Of a stretch of DNA of 64,000 bases, positions 38,243 through 50,311 are shown piece after piece (position 1 is the first letter of the stretch; every line of letters begins with the position of its first letter). The notes under the pieces are model-generated. The model saw only the letters and a program-made list of their open reading frames with translations, was not told where the DNA came from and did no database searches. The stretch is from positions 4,172,001 to 4,236,000 of the forward strand of contig JAXDDX010000007.1 of the NCBI GenBank assembly GCA_034670405.1, written 5' to 3'. A program made the position numbers and the translations under genes. The stretch comes from Hoplostethus atlanticus (Eukaryota; Chordata; Actinopteri; Trachichthyiformes; Trachichthyidae).

Positions 38243-38550
38243 ACTCACCTCAATATGAGCTGCAGCATCACATCTTCACAGTATAAGCCTATGAGAGTGC
38301 GGAACAGTGCCAGTGACACTGTGCCCAGCTGGAGTAGTGAATGAAAAGATACAATGAAGCACACCAAAACAACTGAGGATGACAGAAAGAAACTGTTTAA
38401 AGTGCCTATTGATTTAAAAGAAATTATCAATTATTGATGCTGGAAAAAAAAAACAGGCAAGTCAATTAAGAACAAACTGTTGTTTACAATGATGGCGTGG
38501 CAAACGCGATGGGGAATTGGGCGAAGGAGAGAATGAATGAATAGAAATAA

Positions 38551-38581
<31 letters not shown>

Positions 38582-41500
38582 CAGAGATAAGATAAGAAGG
38601 CTTTTAGTTTGCAGACGGCAACAGAAAACAACACCACTAAAACAAATTAAAATATGTGGCAGAGACATACGACAGCACTGGTGGAGAAGTTTGTGTAGTC
38701 ATTTTTCTGACAAACAGAGAAACGTCCCTGAAGGCAGCGAGAGAGATGAAATTGTCCAATTTCAAAGTGTTCTGCAAACTCATTCCAGTCACTGGGAGCA
38801 GCAACGTGGACTGAGGAGCGGCCAAGGGAGGTTTAAACTCTGGGGGAAGCCGATGCTGTTTGTAACAAATTTGTCAGATAGGGGGGGGGGTGCCAGACCA
38901 AGGAGGGGTTTATAAATAAGAGTGAGTCAATAGATTTTCCGGCGAGTATGTAGGTCACGGATGCCTGAGACGTTATCACACTTCTAAAAAGGTAAAGCCA
39001 AACGGGAGAATTGATAAAAAAAATTAAAAAAACAAATGGTGAACTGTGGGCTTTGGGTCAACAATGTGAATGGTAAACATTGTTTATTATTATCCAGTGG
39101 GTTGCAGGTGTATCAAGGCCAACTGTTTGTTAGCAAATATTGAGGCCTTCTACAGTTGAGCAGCAATGTGAGGAACACATGATTCACTGACGCCTCTCGA
39201 GTCCTCCCAACTGTTTGAACAAGACACCTCTCATTATATACTCTCAAAACGCTGAATGGCCATCACATATCGGTTGCCATGGCTAACAGGATTAGTCACT
39301 GTTAACTGCACATCACCATGGCAACAATCTGCTGGCTTTGGTGACGGGCTGACATTTGAAATATTACTATGGGACCCAACGCCTCTGGGGGAGATTTGAG
39401 ATCCCAGAAATTGTTCCAGAGCAAACTTTTAAAACACGAGTCGTATGAGAATGCAGTGTGTGAGTGAGTGAGTGAGTGAGTGAGTGAGTGAGTGAGCATG
39501 CATCTCGGTCTTTCTAGCCGTCTGTTTGTGTCGTGCTGTACCTGGAAGGGGGTGTTGATGCGGCTGACCAGCGTATCCAAGATGTGGACGTTCTCATGTC
39601 GGTGGAGGAAGATGAAGGACAGAAACGTCTGCAGCAGGGCCGGCTCAGACACACTCCTCAGGAAAAGGTCAAGGTAAGCTGTGGTGGTCATCACCTCTTC
39701 TAGGGTCAGCTACAGAGAGGGACGAATCATTAGTCAGCACAATGTAGCGTGTGTGTGTGTGTGTGTGTTTGCTAGGACGTGTGTAGTCAACGTGCAGCTC
39801 CTTAAACCAGATTTGATCAATTCATCTGTAGCGTCAGAGACATAAGATCTTCTCTGTACCCATATTGTTCAGCACTACATAAATAAAAGAGGATTCATTC
39901 ATTTTCATGGAACAAAACAGCAGAGGAGGACGGGGGTGAAGAGCAGGCACCTTGTGGAGAGCTGGTGCTAGGACAGGCACTAGGAACCCATTGGAGATGT
40001 AGCCAACCAGCTGGTCTCTGATATCAGGGTGGGCCACCTGGGAACAGTCAAGACAAAGATGCATATGAGTCAAGAGTATCGTCATACAAAAGTGTGTGAG
40101 AATATCTATCTTGCATGTGGCTGGGTGTGCGTGCAACACCGCGTCACGCCCTTCACCTGAATGACGGCGTTGCAGAATTCCAGCGAGTTGAGGAACTGGA
40201 CGAGGGCCGGCAACTGGAGCCAGTCCTCTCGGTGCAGGCAGTGCCACTCTTCGCTGGACGCCTCCAGCTTGGTGGGCAGGGAGGAGTACAGGCCACTCAG
40301 CCCTGTGGCCAGGACCTAGGGGGGGGAAGAGGACAGTCAATACACCAAGCATTTACACCAAATAAGCTAGATGTCACTGGCTCAGCTGGGAATGAGACCA
40401 TCTGTCAATTTCACCTCTGTGCCATTTGCACATGTCAAATAGTCTCTTATCTTTATTCCATGGTAATTCAACTCTAATCCACTGTGGAAGAGATTAGGCC
40501 GATCTGATATTGCAAGCTTTGTTTGGCCGATACTGTGGAAAAGGTGGGCTGCGCTGCAAACTCACATAAATCTGATACATATTATGAAAAGGTTGGTGTG
40601 ACATAAAGCGACTATAGACAGAACAGTATGGGCTTCATCAAACATTAACGAAGCAGTGTATGGCATAAATGATACATGTAGGGCTTTTATGCGGTCAGTG
40701 TTGCCTTCAGCTTCACGCCGTGGATTTATAACATTTGTGAGTTACAATATCTTGAGTGTATCCGTATGCAATATTCAGGGCTATACAGGCTCACGCCATC
40801 GACATTATCGTTCAGACCTACAATGCAACGTGCTTTTCTTCTCTTCCACAGCGTTATGCACTGCAGATGTAAGCATGCCGGTACAGCATATTTCAGCTTG
40901 TTCCTCCTCCCACCTACTCACACTAAGCATACATATAGATTTATGCCTCCACGGGTCAGCATGATAACGAAGGACAGTCTCTCTCTCTCCCTCCCTCTCT
41001 ATCTGCTTCTCCCTGTTCCTCTCACTCTCTTCAAAGATGGAGCTGTGATGACTCAAACTAACTATTAAAACAATGCAGATTATTATAACCATAAGATGAT
41101 TTTAGCATTAGCTTTGCATTCATATATGCAATCCTCCTGTCTAGGGCTTTGGGTTGCCATGCAAGTCCTGGTGGCCTATCAATGAACTAATTCAATTCAG
41201 ACTCCTTGTGAAACCAGCATTACTTCACACAATGCTATTTCTATTGCATCTTGACTGCAGCAGGACTTAAATGGCATTCGCCTTGGAACGGTGCCATAGT
41301 CTTATGAATGCCAGAGATTTGTAACAACAGGTGATTCAACCTTCCTTCCTTCCTTCCTGGTAGTGAATTCATAAATTCAACTGCATATTTTGGCCTCAGT
41401 GTGATACACCTACCCAGGATCAAGAGAAGTCAGGGATTTTTTTTTGTCATGGATTATAATGATTGCCGCTAACTAGAATATTAACTGACGGGCAGAACAA

Positions 41501-44500
41501 TTTGACGTAAAAGTCGGTAAGGGAAAGGAAAAGAGAGCGACTGAGTTTGGGAAATAAAAAGCTACAGATGCAAAAGTATACAGTGAGTGGGCGAGAGTAA
41601 GAGAAAGAGAGAATAAGACCAATTCATCATCTGTGTGGACTGACCGGACAGAAGTAGGTGTTCTCTGCAATGTGTTTGGCCACGCGCTGGTTCTCAGCAG
41701 ACAAAGACATGATGAGCAGCAGGGCATCTCTGGCTTGCTGGCCCACTGTGCCCTCCCTGTGGATGAAAGGGATGAGCAGGGAGAAGATGAGGAAGTTGGC
41801 CGCTCCCTGGTCCTCGCTGGTGTGGAAGAAGAGCTCCAGAACGGAGGGGTCCTTGGCCAGGACGCAGCACAGCTGGTGGAGCAGCAGCACCAGCTCAGCC
41901 TCTACCTCTGGTGCCGCTGTATCCGAACAGGAGGACAGCAGCATCATGAGCGGGCGGAGGATGGGCTTGTGGTGCAGCAGGGGCTGGTGCGCTTGGCCCA
42001 CCAGCATCTCGTACATCTTCAGCTGCTCCAGCTTCATGTCATCCGTGAACTCTCTGCGGAGGCTCCAGACGAAGAGGCGCTCCATCACGTTCTCCATCAC
42101 CACAAACTCCAGGATGGGGCCCATGGCGCCTGCCTGGCCACTCTCCTCCTCCATCAGCAGGAAGAGCATGTGCTCCACATAGTTCTGCACGGCGCTCGCC
42201 TCGTCACCGGGGATAGGGCCGAAACGGAGGCCGCCGCCGGGGCTGAGGCTGATGACACCCAGGGAGGGCAGTGTGGAGCTACTGCGCAGAGGGTCATGCT
42301 TCTCCAGGATCTTCACCACCTAAGGGAGAAGAGGAAGATTACTTGAACTGAATGTATTATGGCTATATATTCTTGACTGTTGATGCAAGCACCTACAGCT
42401 GTAAACTTTGACTTCTTTGGCTATATCCCTACAACCAGATAGAAAGAGACACCAAGCCAGAGCCTATGGAATTAGATATGCTACAAAATAAAAAGTTGTT
42501 CAGATTAAAGGGACAGTTAATTATGATATCAATGCTTGCAATCTTTATTTAAATCTTTTTATTGTCAAAATGGATCTTTAGAAAATAAGTAGGAAACATT
42601 AATGTTCCCTTTGTGAGTCAAAGACTTTTTTTTTTTTTCTTTGCACCAATTTTGCATTGCAAACTCAGATAGTTCATGCTGGGGAATTGTGTTTCTTTGT
42701 AGTAGTAGAGACATAAAATATGCCACTTGGTGCATACATTTTTGACATGGGTTGCCTCAGTGGGAACTGAAACCCTAACGTTGGCGATGTTGAGCTATGG
42801 AGCAGTAGGAGTAGTGGTGGTAACTCATAACAACCAAACACTTGGCTGATTAGTTCCTCCTCTCTGGTTGAAGGTGTGTTAACCACTGAAATCAGCAGCT
42901 GTAGTGACTTGGAACAAAAAGCTGCATACTCTTGGGCCTCAACGGCACATGATTGAGAACCACTGAAATAATGCATTTACATTGGTAGTAAACCATAAAC
43001 ACAATTAATATGTTGAGTGACACACAGCTATACAGTTTGCAATATTTTGCATGAGGAAGTCCTCTAGGCCTAGTATAATATAACAACCATGCATAACACA
43101 AACATGACTTAAAGTAAAAACATAACATAACATAAATGTATGCTCTCTCTATCACCGATTGACATATAACATAATAGTGATTCAACCTCTAGCCAGTTCA
43201 TGAAAGCTTTTATATTTGCTGTACGAAACACCCGGTGTCTAGTAGGTCTTTCCTGGCAAAACTCCTCTGGTACACAGAAAGTGATGTGTTTTACATTTCC
43301 AGCAACAGCACCAGTTTTTTTTTTTTTATGGGTTAGGACTTGGAACTTAGCATGACCAGTGAAATCCACCATGGCTCAACAGGCAAAGAAAAGCTTGGTA
43401 CCTACAGAAGCTCAAACCTCAACATAAAATCCAATCAAGGAGACGAAGTGCGAAGTGATCTCTGGGAATGATCGCTTCACACCTAAGATGTCAAAAAAGA
43501 TGACACATATGTGCTGAAAGCTATGTAAACTCAACATACGGTCAACATTTTCCTTTTAGAGAATATCTATACATTTGATTTCTATGGGCAATGCTTGCAC
43601 CATGTAAAAGTACAACTCCGCTTTAACCTTTTCATGCAACCGTGCTTCACTATCAACAGAAATGGTGTGTAAATAGGCCGGCGGAGCACAGATAAGTAGT
43701 GGAGGGTGAAACAGCCCCTTTGTGTAGCCAGTCCCTCCCTAGTGTGTCCTCCTTTGTAGAAACCAGAGTGGCAACAATGATCCCAGTGTCCCCAGCTTGC
43801 CGCTGCTGCCATGGCGATGGGCTGTCCACACGCACAACTGGGCATGGCTGATAGAAACAAGAGCAGCCAGGTGAATGATGGGCGGAGGCACAATGGTTGC
43901 AGTGAGCACTGGGAGGTTTGGTCAAATGTGAGGGGAGAAGCGGTGACGTCAGGCTAAAGTGGACCAACGCGTTCTCACAACAGCGGTCGTACGTATCGGA
44001 TGAAAAGTTATGCACCCTTGATTCGTAGCCGTACAGCCTATCACTGTGCACGCGCTAAAATCAAGTCAAACTACTTTGGTTGAGGTTAGCTTTTGGTCAT
44101 GGTTAAATAAGAAAAAATGAAAACAAAAACACTCGCCTCAGGGACTCAGACCAGGGACGCCGTCTGCCACGCCCTCACTTTCCACTGCACTATTTCTATG
44201 TGAAACTCCTGCTTGTTCGGTCACGTGAGCACCGCCTCCTGTTTCACACAATTCGTACATTACTGTATGAAATTAAACTGCATTACTTTTCGTAATAATA
44301 ACTACAGACTTGATAGGACGGGCTGAGTGAACCCATCAGGCAATACATCCCTTCCACTGATGGGAACGTCTGATATCAACAAATAGGTCTAGATCACTAA
44401 ACACAAGTACATTTATCAACTTGACACATTTCAAATAGTGTTAATAATGCATAGCAGCAACCAGTCCTTGTGCAGAGCCACAGTGACAAGAAACTAAATT

Positions 44501-45556
44501 GCTCAGAATGCATTATCTACAGTTAAAAGGTTTTGGCAGCCCCGACAACAACCAGCTCACTTTGCACGTCACAACAAAAACATGAGCTCAGTGAGGCCTG
44601 GAGAGGGGGAGATAAGACATTAGACAGCAAATTAATATGAACCTAATCTTCAAATAAAAAACGGGAAGAGCCTCTTATGAGGGGTAAGCCAGTGAACGTG
44701 TTACTCAGATTTCAAGGTTTTCTGAACTTAAACCAAAGTCAAGAGCGCTCTTATCAAGCTACTGATTAATGAAGCATGGAAATAACACTCTGTGGGAGTG
44801 AAATTGTGCTGCCAATTGGCCTGAAGCAAAAGGAGCTATAATCTAGAACAGGAGCTCTCATTTTTGTCCCGCTTACAGTCAGTACGTCGGACTAGTCAAC
44901 AATATAAGTCCCAACTTCAAGGAAAATAAAAACACTGTATAATTCCACTATTCTTCAGTTTGCTGGGAACGTCTTCAAGGATAACAGGCCAGACCCTACT
45001 CTGAAAGTACAGTGCAGTTGATAAGGAGCTGCCTGTACACTTTGTTTTGTACCCCAAATGTCTGTCTCTGCAGAATGTCCTGACTCAACCACTTTCCTCC
45101 TGTCTAATACAAAGAAATATTCAAGTCAAGAAACTTGGGTATAACCTCCCTGTACTGTGCGGTGAGGTTATTTACCTATGATACTGTGCAGTAAGGATGT
45201 TGAGCCTATTGTGTGTAGGCCTAACAACCTGCCAGGTCCCACAGGGGTGAACAACATGCTGTGGGAGAGAGTCTGAAAACAGTCAGCTTTAGATAGCTGA
45301 GATACCACTGGCCATGACCACACGTGTGGGGTTAGTGTGACGGGCTTAGCTGAGGTTTAGATGAAGCTCGGCGAGCAGAATCCAAGATATGTTGCGGATA
45401 TTTGGAGTCGCGAGAAGGCTTTCAATTGCAGACTTCTGATTTGGGGTTTACCTGAGCCCAGTGGTTCTTGAATACAATCATGCGGGTCTCTGGGTCCACC
45501 CCTTTCGGCACCAGAGACTGCCCATCTCTGTTTCCGTTGGCAACCATGGAGGCCAT
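33837..45556 (-). CDS. fhip1a: FHF complex subunit HOOK-interacting protein 1A
   Basis: FHIP proteins join FTS (AKTIP) and Hook proteins in the FHF complex, which ties endosomal cargo to dynein-dynactin. Eleven coding exons fit with correct phase, in transcript order: 45452-45556, 41645-42319, 40157-40315, 39951-40037, 39542-39709, 38249-38328, 37807-38009, 36197-37172, 35914-36092, 35041-35161 and 33837-34039. The start MASMVANG leads into PETRMIVFKNHWAQVVKILE. Family blocks seen are VPFIHREGT-like IPFIHREGTVGQQARDALLL, WHCLHREDWL, GYISNGFLVPVLAPALHK, YLIPCNHMMLSQ, GSYIEESDFQDDVMVY, RSFLLNTNMVFQPSVRSL and FTEFLKELAAIAQEHS. Exon 8 (976 bases) carries one surplus base: the frame ends TYDACPVQSAEVAC-stop, while the next frame runs on from PPKHIQEM. 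With one base removed the product is 984 residues. FHIP1A rather than FHIP1B is inferred from the gatb neighbour. Confidence 0.93.
37575..37692. repeat. Dispersed repeat, copy 2
   Basis: It matches the repeat at 23040-23190: GTTCAGTGCCTTGC, AGGGCGGATGCCTTGCC, GGTTGAAGGACATTCTC, and it ends GACTACGCCACTATGCCC. It lies in an fhip1a intron. Confidence 0.6.
38187..38239. repeat. (TG)26 next to fhip1a exon 6 donor
   Basis: A pure TG run. In fhip1a transcript sense it is a CA array starting about 9 bases after the exon 6 donor GTGAGTGGG. Confidence 0.96.
38547..38580. repeat. (TAAA)n microsatellite
   Basis: A near-perfect tetranucleotide array in an fhip1a intron. Confidence 0.9.
39461..39496. 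repeat. (TGAG)9 microsatellite
   Basis: A pure tetranucleotide array about 45 bases beyond the fhip1a exon 5 donor, in the intron between exons 5 and 6. Confidence 0.93.
42820..42965. mobile_element. Partial hAT-like MITE related to 15.7 kb copy
   Basis: The interior CTGATTAGTTCCTCCTCTCT and the end GATTGAGAACCACTG align with the reverse complement of the 15733-15935 hairpin element, with many substitutions. The left terminus is degraded. Confidence 0.7.
43966..44240. repeat. Candidate dispersed repeat
   Basis: A CpG-rich block beginning ACCAACGCGTTCTCACAACA and running through GTCGTACGTATCGGATG. It looks like a family that recurs in fish genomes, but there is only one copy here, so the call rests on memory of similar text. 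Confidence 0.35.
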
Positions 45557-45672
45557 CGTGGTGACCAGGTCATACGTGGGCTAAACCATGTCATAGGCGG
45601 GAGAGGGAGGAGAGTCCCAACTGCTTCCTGGGTGCAATCATAACCACAGGTGGACGAATAAACACAGGGGAC
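45557..45672 (-). other. fhip1a 5' UTR part of first coding exon
   Basis: Upstream of the ATG at 45556 the frame is closed by TAG. A good acceptor (CTGCGTCCTCAG) marks the exon edge at 45672. The segment holds the end of a 31-codon upstream ORF. Confidence 0.65.
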
Positions 45673-45963
45673 CTGAGGACGCAGAAGAAAAGACACAAAC
45701 AGACAATAAGGTACAGATTCATAATATACAAAATAGCAGCACATGATGCTATGTGAGTGGTAATGGCTGTATATTGTATACTGCGCTTTGTTGACAGTTG
45801 TTGCAGACCCTCGCTTTACCTGAGACAGACAGAAACACACACACACACATACTGCCTGTCTCTCTCAGCATGGCTAGGCAGCAGCTATGACAGGCATGCA
45901 GGAAAGAGAACAATAACAGGCAAAGTCAGATGACTCAGTAGAGGAGAGAAAGGGACACATCTT

Positions 45964-45966
<3 letters not shown>

Positions 45967-46017
<51 letters not shown>
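45967..46017. repeat. (AC)25 microsatellite
   Basis: A pure AC array in the fhip1a 5' intron. Confidence 0.97.
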
Positions 46018-46019
<2 letters not shown>

Positions 46020-47209
46020 CCCTGCTCTGAGAGTTGCCTGCCACAGTGGACTTTGGACTGAGTTGTCAAATTGCTTTAAGAATACCTCATTAGACCGCTG
46101 CAATGCCAAGTGGATTCCCACAGCGCCCCCCCCCCCCCCCCATCACTTTCATTACAGGAACATTTTTTGACACCGGAAGGTGAATGGCAGCTGGGTGTGA
46201 ATTAATCTGGCTGAATGTGGTGAGATGGGGGGATAAAAAAAAATTAAGATCGCTAGTTTTGTAGACCAGACAGTTACGGTATGTAAGATATGCCGGTTTC
46301 ATTGCTTGAGAAAATATTTTACAACATTTCACAGTGAGGTGTGCATTGCTCACATTTCTTGTCTGTGTGAAAAGTAAATAATGATAATGTTTGTTGGAAA
46401 TAGCCAAGAGCAACTTTGCAGATCAGATCCAACCGGTTCCAACACTTTAGTTTACTTGTTAAACACTCACATAGACACCATGGGAATTTGGAAGAGGTCT
46501 ACTCCCCCCGACCAAAAGTGAACTTATTACAGTCACATAATCCAATGACCATAATCCAACTTTGGGTAGAAAGAGAAACAGGGTGATTTGTAGTTTCCCT
46601 TGCAGAGTCCATTACTGGAGAGACTGTTACTGTTACAACACTACAGAGGTTGTCTTTGATAACACGGGGAACGGAAGGAGTGTAGTGCTTTTGCAAACAA
46701 TGTGAACTTCTGTGGAACTGGGAGAAAAAAAAAATACATCTAGGCTATATCCAATATCCTACTAAACCATGCTGCCGTACGTAATTCCTCCTCGTCACTG
46801 GCCAGGTATACGCCTGCTCCTCAGGAAGAAGGATATGTAGATGTGCCTTATCTCCCCATGTTTCCTCTGCTTGCAGACGAACGACGGTGAATGGTTGTGA
46901 TGCCTATCATGCCTAGCAAAATGGCCAATTGGCCAAACATTGTCATATGATATCATTGTCATAGAACAAATCATGTTCCAAAGATCTTATCCATGATCAG
47001 ACATGGATACGTTCCTATCTGTCCAACAACAGAGAATATATGAAACAAACTTCACATCAACTCACAATGTAGACATGAGCTAGCAAGCTTTCCCTTTACT
47101 ACGTTGCTAGATGTAATCCAACTCCGTCTGTTGGTTAGGACAAAATGCATCACTCACTCGCTACACAATACAGGAGGACATGGACTATGTCACCATGGGG
47201 AATCAACGG

Positions 47210-47403
<194 letters not shown>

Positions 47404-47674
47404 CGCAATACCAAATTAGAGCTTCTACTTCCTGCCCCTAAAACTGCCTCTTAACCAATCACGGCACACCCCTTGTTTTGAATGAACCTTGCCCCAATAC
47501 CACAGAAACTTCACAACCAACCACGGAGCTTAGGAATAACAGGCACACAGTCAAACTCTACACCACTCACATCTGTTTTCAGTTAGAAGAGAGGGCCGAC
47601 TGGTTGGGTTTTTTCGAAGGAATGTAAAGGCAGTGTGGAAAGTGTGTCCGATTCGGTGTCCGTGGAATTCTTAC

Positions 47675-47830
47675 CTGCGCCGAAGCATGGCTGCCTGAAG
47701 GCTGTAAAGTGCTGACTCGCTAAGTGGACATAGACCTCCTCCCCGTCGCCACAGAAAGAGATGAAGATGTTTTACAGCGGAGCAGCCGACACCTCGGAGT
47801 TGAATGTCAGTGTGAGTGGTGAGGTATGTG
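47675..47830 (-). other. fhip1a non-coding first exon (5' end uncertain)
   Basis: A strong minus-strand donor (GGCGCAG then GTAAGAATTCC) at 47675 pairs in position with the acceptor at 45672. The sequence upstream is richer in CpG than its surroundings and lacks other splice signals. The upper limit is a guess. An ATG at 47688 starts the upstream ORF. Confidence 0.5.
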
Positions 47831-49264
47831 AGGAAGTAACTGGATGTGAGTAAGGAGCTTAGAACGCCACTGGATGGAGAGAGGAGGTTACAGGAAAGGG
47901 GAGGAGGAGGAGGAGAGAGACAGAGCAGGAGGGGGGAGGGAGAGAAAGAGAAAAGGGTGAATGAGGATCAACAGAAAAAGGAGGAGAGAAAAGGAAAATG
48001 ACAGCTACAATATTCACAAAATAAAGAATTTTATTTAAAAAAAAATAAAAAAAACAACACCATGAACAAATACAAAGCACGATCAAATCATGTCAAAAGT
48101 CCAAAAATAAAACCTCAGCTAGTCAAAGACTAAAGATAAAACCTGCACTACAAAAAAAACAAACAAAAAAAAAGCAATATTTCTGAAGGAATACAACGCC
48201 AATATCCTCTCCTCTCACTCATAGAAGAATAACACCATTGTCCACTCCAATTAGTGCTAGTAATTGGTGTCCCTTCTCAGCTGTGAGAGGCCCAGACCCA
48301 TCCCACCGACATCATGACTGCCCTCTCCAACACAGCACCGCGTCACCATGGAAATCATCGTCATGTGACCCAGCAGCCTTACAACTGTCAAAATGAAATA
48401 TATACACCGCTGTGTATGTACTGCTGAGATGTATGCTATGTACACAGAGGATGGCATATCACACACCGACCACATACACTGCTGTCGACTCAAGGATAGT
48501 GCAATGTTTAGGGTCAGTAGAGAACAGGTCAGCTGCCAAAAGGACGCAAATACTACAACATGTAGTGGCTGTGAATGATTTCAGCTGCCTGTACCTCAGC
48601 CTCAGATTTAACTCCCGCTCTAATCTATTCTTTTAACCCACTCTGAAGCCAGCTGGAGTGGCTGTGTGCCTGAGTGCAGTGGAGCAACAGCCTGCAGGAT
48701 TAGCCTGATGCAAGCAGCGATTAGCCCCACTCAGACAACAATACGCTGGCAACAACTGCCTTCCTCTCACGAATATACAGGGAAAATGTTGTTTCTCTGT
48801 ACTAGGACGCAATTGGTCCAGCTATCGCCTCTAGTGAACAATTTAATAAAAGAGAATATGGACAGAGCTGTGTGTCCTCTATAGACCCCATCAAGTTAAT
48901 GTAATCTAACAATCTACATACATGACACATGCTGGTTGGCCTATTATGGATTGACTAAGAACTAGAGCCTTGTAATAGAAATCACTAGTTGTTAGTTTAT
49001 TAGTGAGTAACTAAACAAGATCCTACTCTAGATGACCTACTGACTCAGGGAGAGCCTACGGTGGCCCAGAAGACACGTCGAAGATGGTGAAGTCCCACAA
49101 GAGGAGATGTTCCACTTGCTCTAAATAACCCCAAATACAGTAGAGCCAGAAATAGGACACTTTTTTATAGAAAGATGATCATAAGCTAGAATGTATCAGG
49201 TCATGTCTGTGGGTTGGTGCTCAAATTGTCCTTGTGATTTGAATGTTTATGTGAGCATGCAGTA

Positions 49265-49265
<1 letters not shown>

Positions 49266-49342
<77 letters not shown>
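49266..49342. repeat. (GT)38 microsatellite
   Basis: A pure GT array of about 77 bases. Confidence 0.97.
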
Positions 49343-49344
<2 letters not shown>

Positions 49345-50048
49345 GTTTACAGTTTGAATCTGCCTGCATATCAAGCTCAAGCACAGCCCTTGCTGGAATC
49401 TCCCCAGCAATTTCCAATTATGGCAATTTAGTTATTACACAAATTTGCTGTTCCATGTCTCCATAGGCCAACTGCCAGAGAAACAACATAAACACAACCG
49501 ACAGAAAAGGTATGGGACTGCTTCAAAGTATCAGGAGCGTGGGCATCTCTGTAGAAGGATGTAGTCTACTACAGCCTTTATTCCAGGACAAGAGATGATA
49601 CTTCAGATACTTCATGAGATCTCCTGAGGCCATGTTTTTAAGAAACACAGACAGTCACAGTATACTATGAACTATGTATCTGCCCATCTTCTGCCCATAT
49701 GTCACTCGCAATATCTCGGACACTGCTGATGGGAGCAGTTTCGGCATTTTTACATTTACACTGATTGTCCCAGGGAAGGCACAATAATTAGTCGCATCAA
49801 GGTGACATAATGTGTTACTGATTGGCCGTGAGGGGGACTGCATCATTTGTGGTGGACGACATGTTTACCGTCGCAATGTTCTTTTATGGAACCATGAGAT
49901 GATGAAATTTCATACAGCGAGAGAAGCAGATTTCTTCCTCGCCATGCCGAGTTCTGTCTATCAGTCACAAATAACACAGCCCAGCCGTTCATTGGTGTTG
50001 TGCCATGCTCGAAATCATGCAAGCTCTGAGTTTTTCTCTCAACGGCGA

Positions 50049-50060
50049 CAGAGAGACAGA

Positions 50061-50110
<50 letters not shown>
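50049..50110. repeat. (GA)n microsatellite with GACA steps
   Basis: A purine array of AGAG units interrupted by several GACAGAGA steps. Confidence 0.95.
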
Positions 50111-50288
50111 GCACATTAGCACTTCCCCCATACCATTACTGAGATCACTTTAAAGAGGAAAAGTTGCTGAGGACCTACTTTTCCATCACAGGGTCAATGG
50201 TTCAATCCATTTTCCAGCTTTACCTCAAATATACTCACAAAACATATTGCATATGCTGGTCTTGAACCGCACTGCAATCACATCCAAT

Positions 50289-50311
50289 CCCCCCCCCCCC
50301 CCCCCCCCCCC
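50289..50311. repeat. C23 homopolymer
   Basis: An uninterrupted cytosine run. Similar C or G runs occur at 23194-23210, 46126-46141, 51612-51622 and 61737-61747. The exact length of any of them may be unreliable. Confidence 0.9.

Larger units (their letters stand above)
42320..45451 (-). other. fhip1a intron between coding exons 1 and 2
   Basis: A 3.1 kb intron. It contains a MITE-derived piece near 42.8-42.97 kb and a candidate repetitive block at 43.97-44.24 kb. I see no other structure and no convincing coding frame. Confidence 0.8.

Noticed and set aside
41633..42346. 237-codon plus-strand frame opposite fhip1a exon 2
   Set aside because: It is the antisense shadow of a GC-rich coding exon; the minus-strand frame has clear FHIP similarity, flanking splice sites and correct phase.
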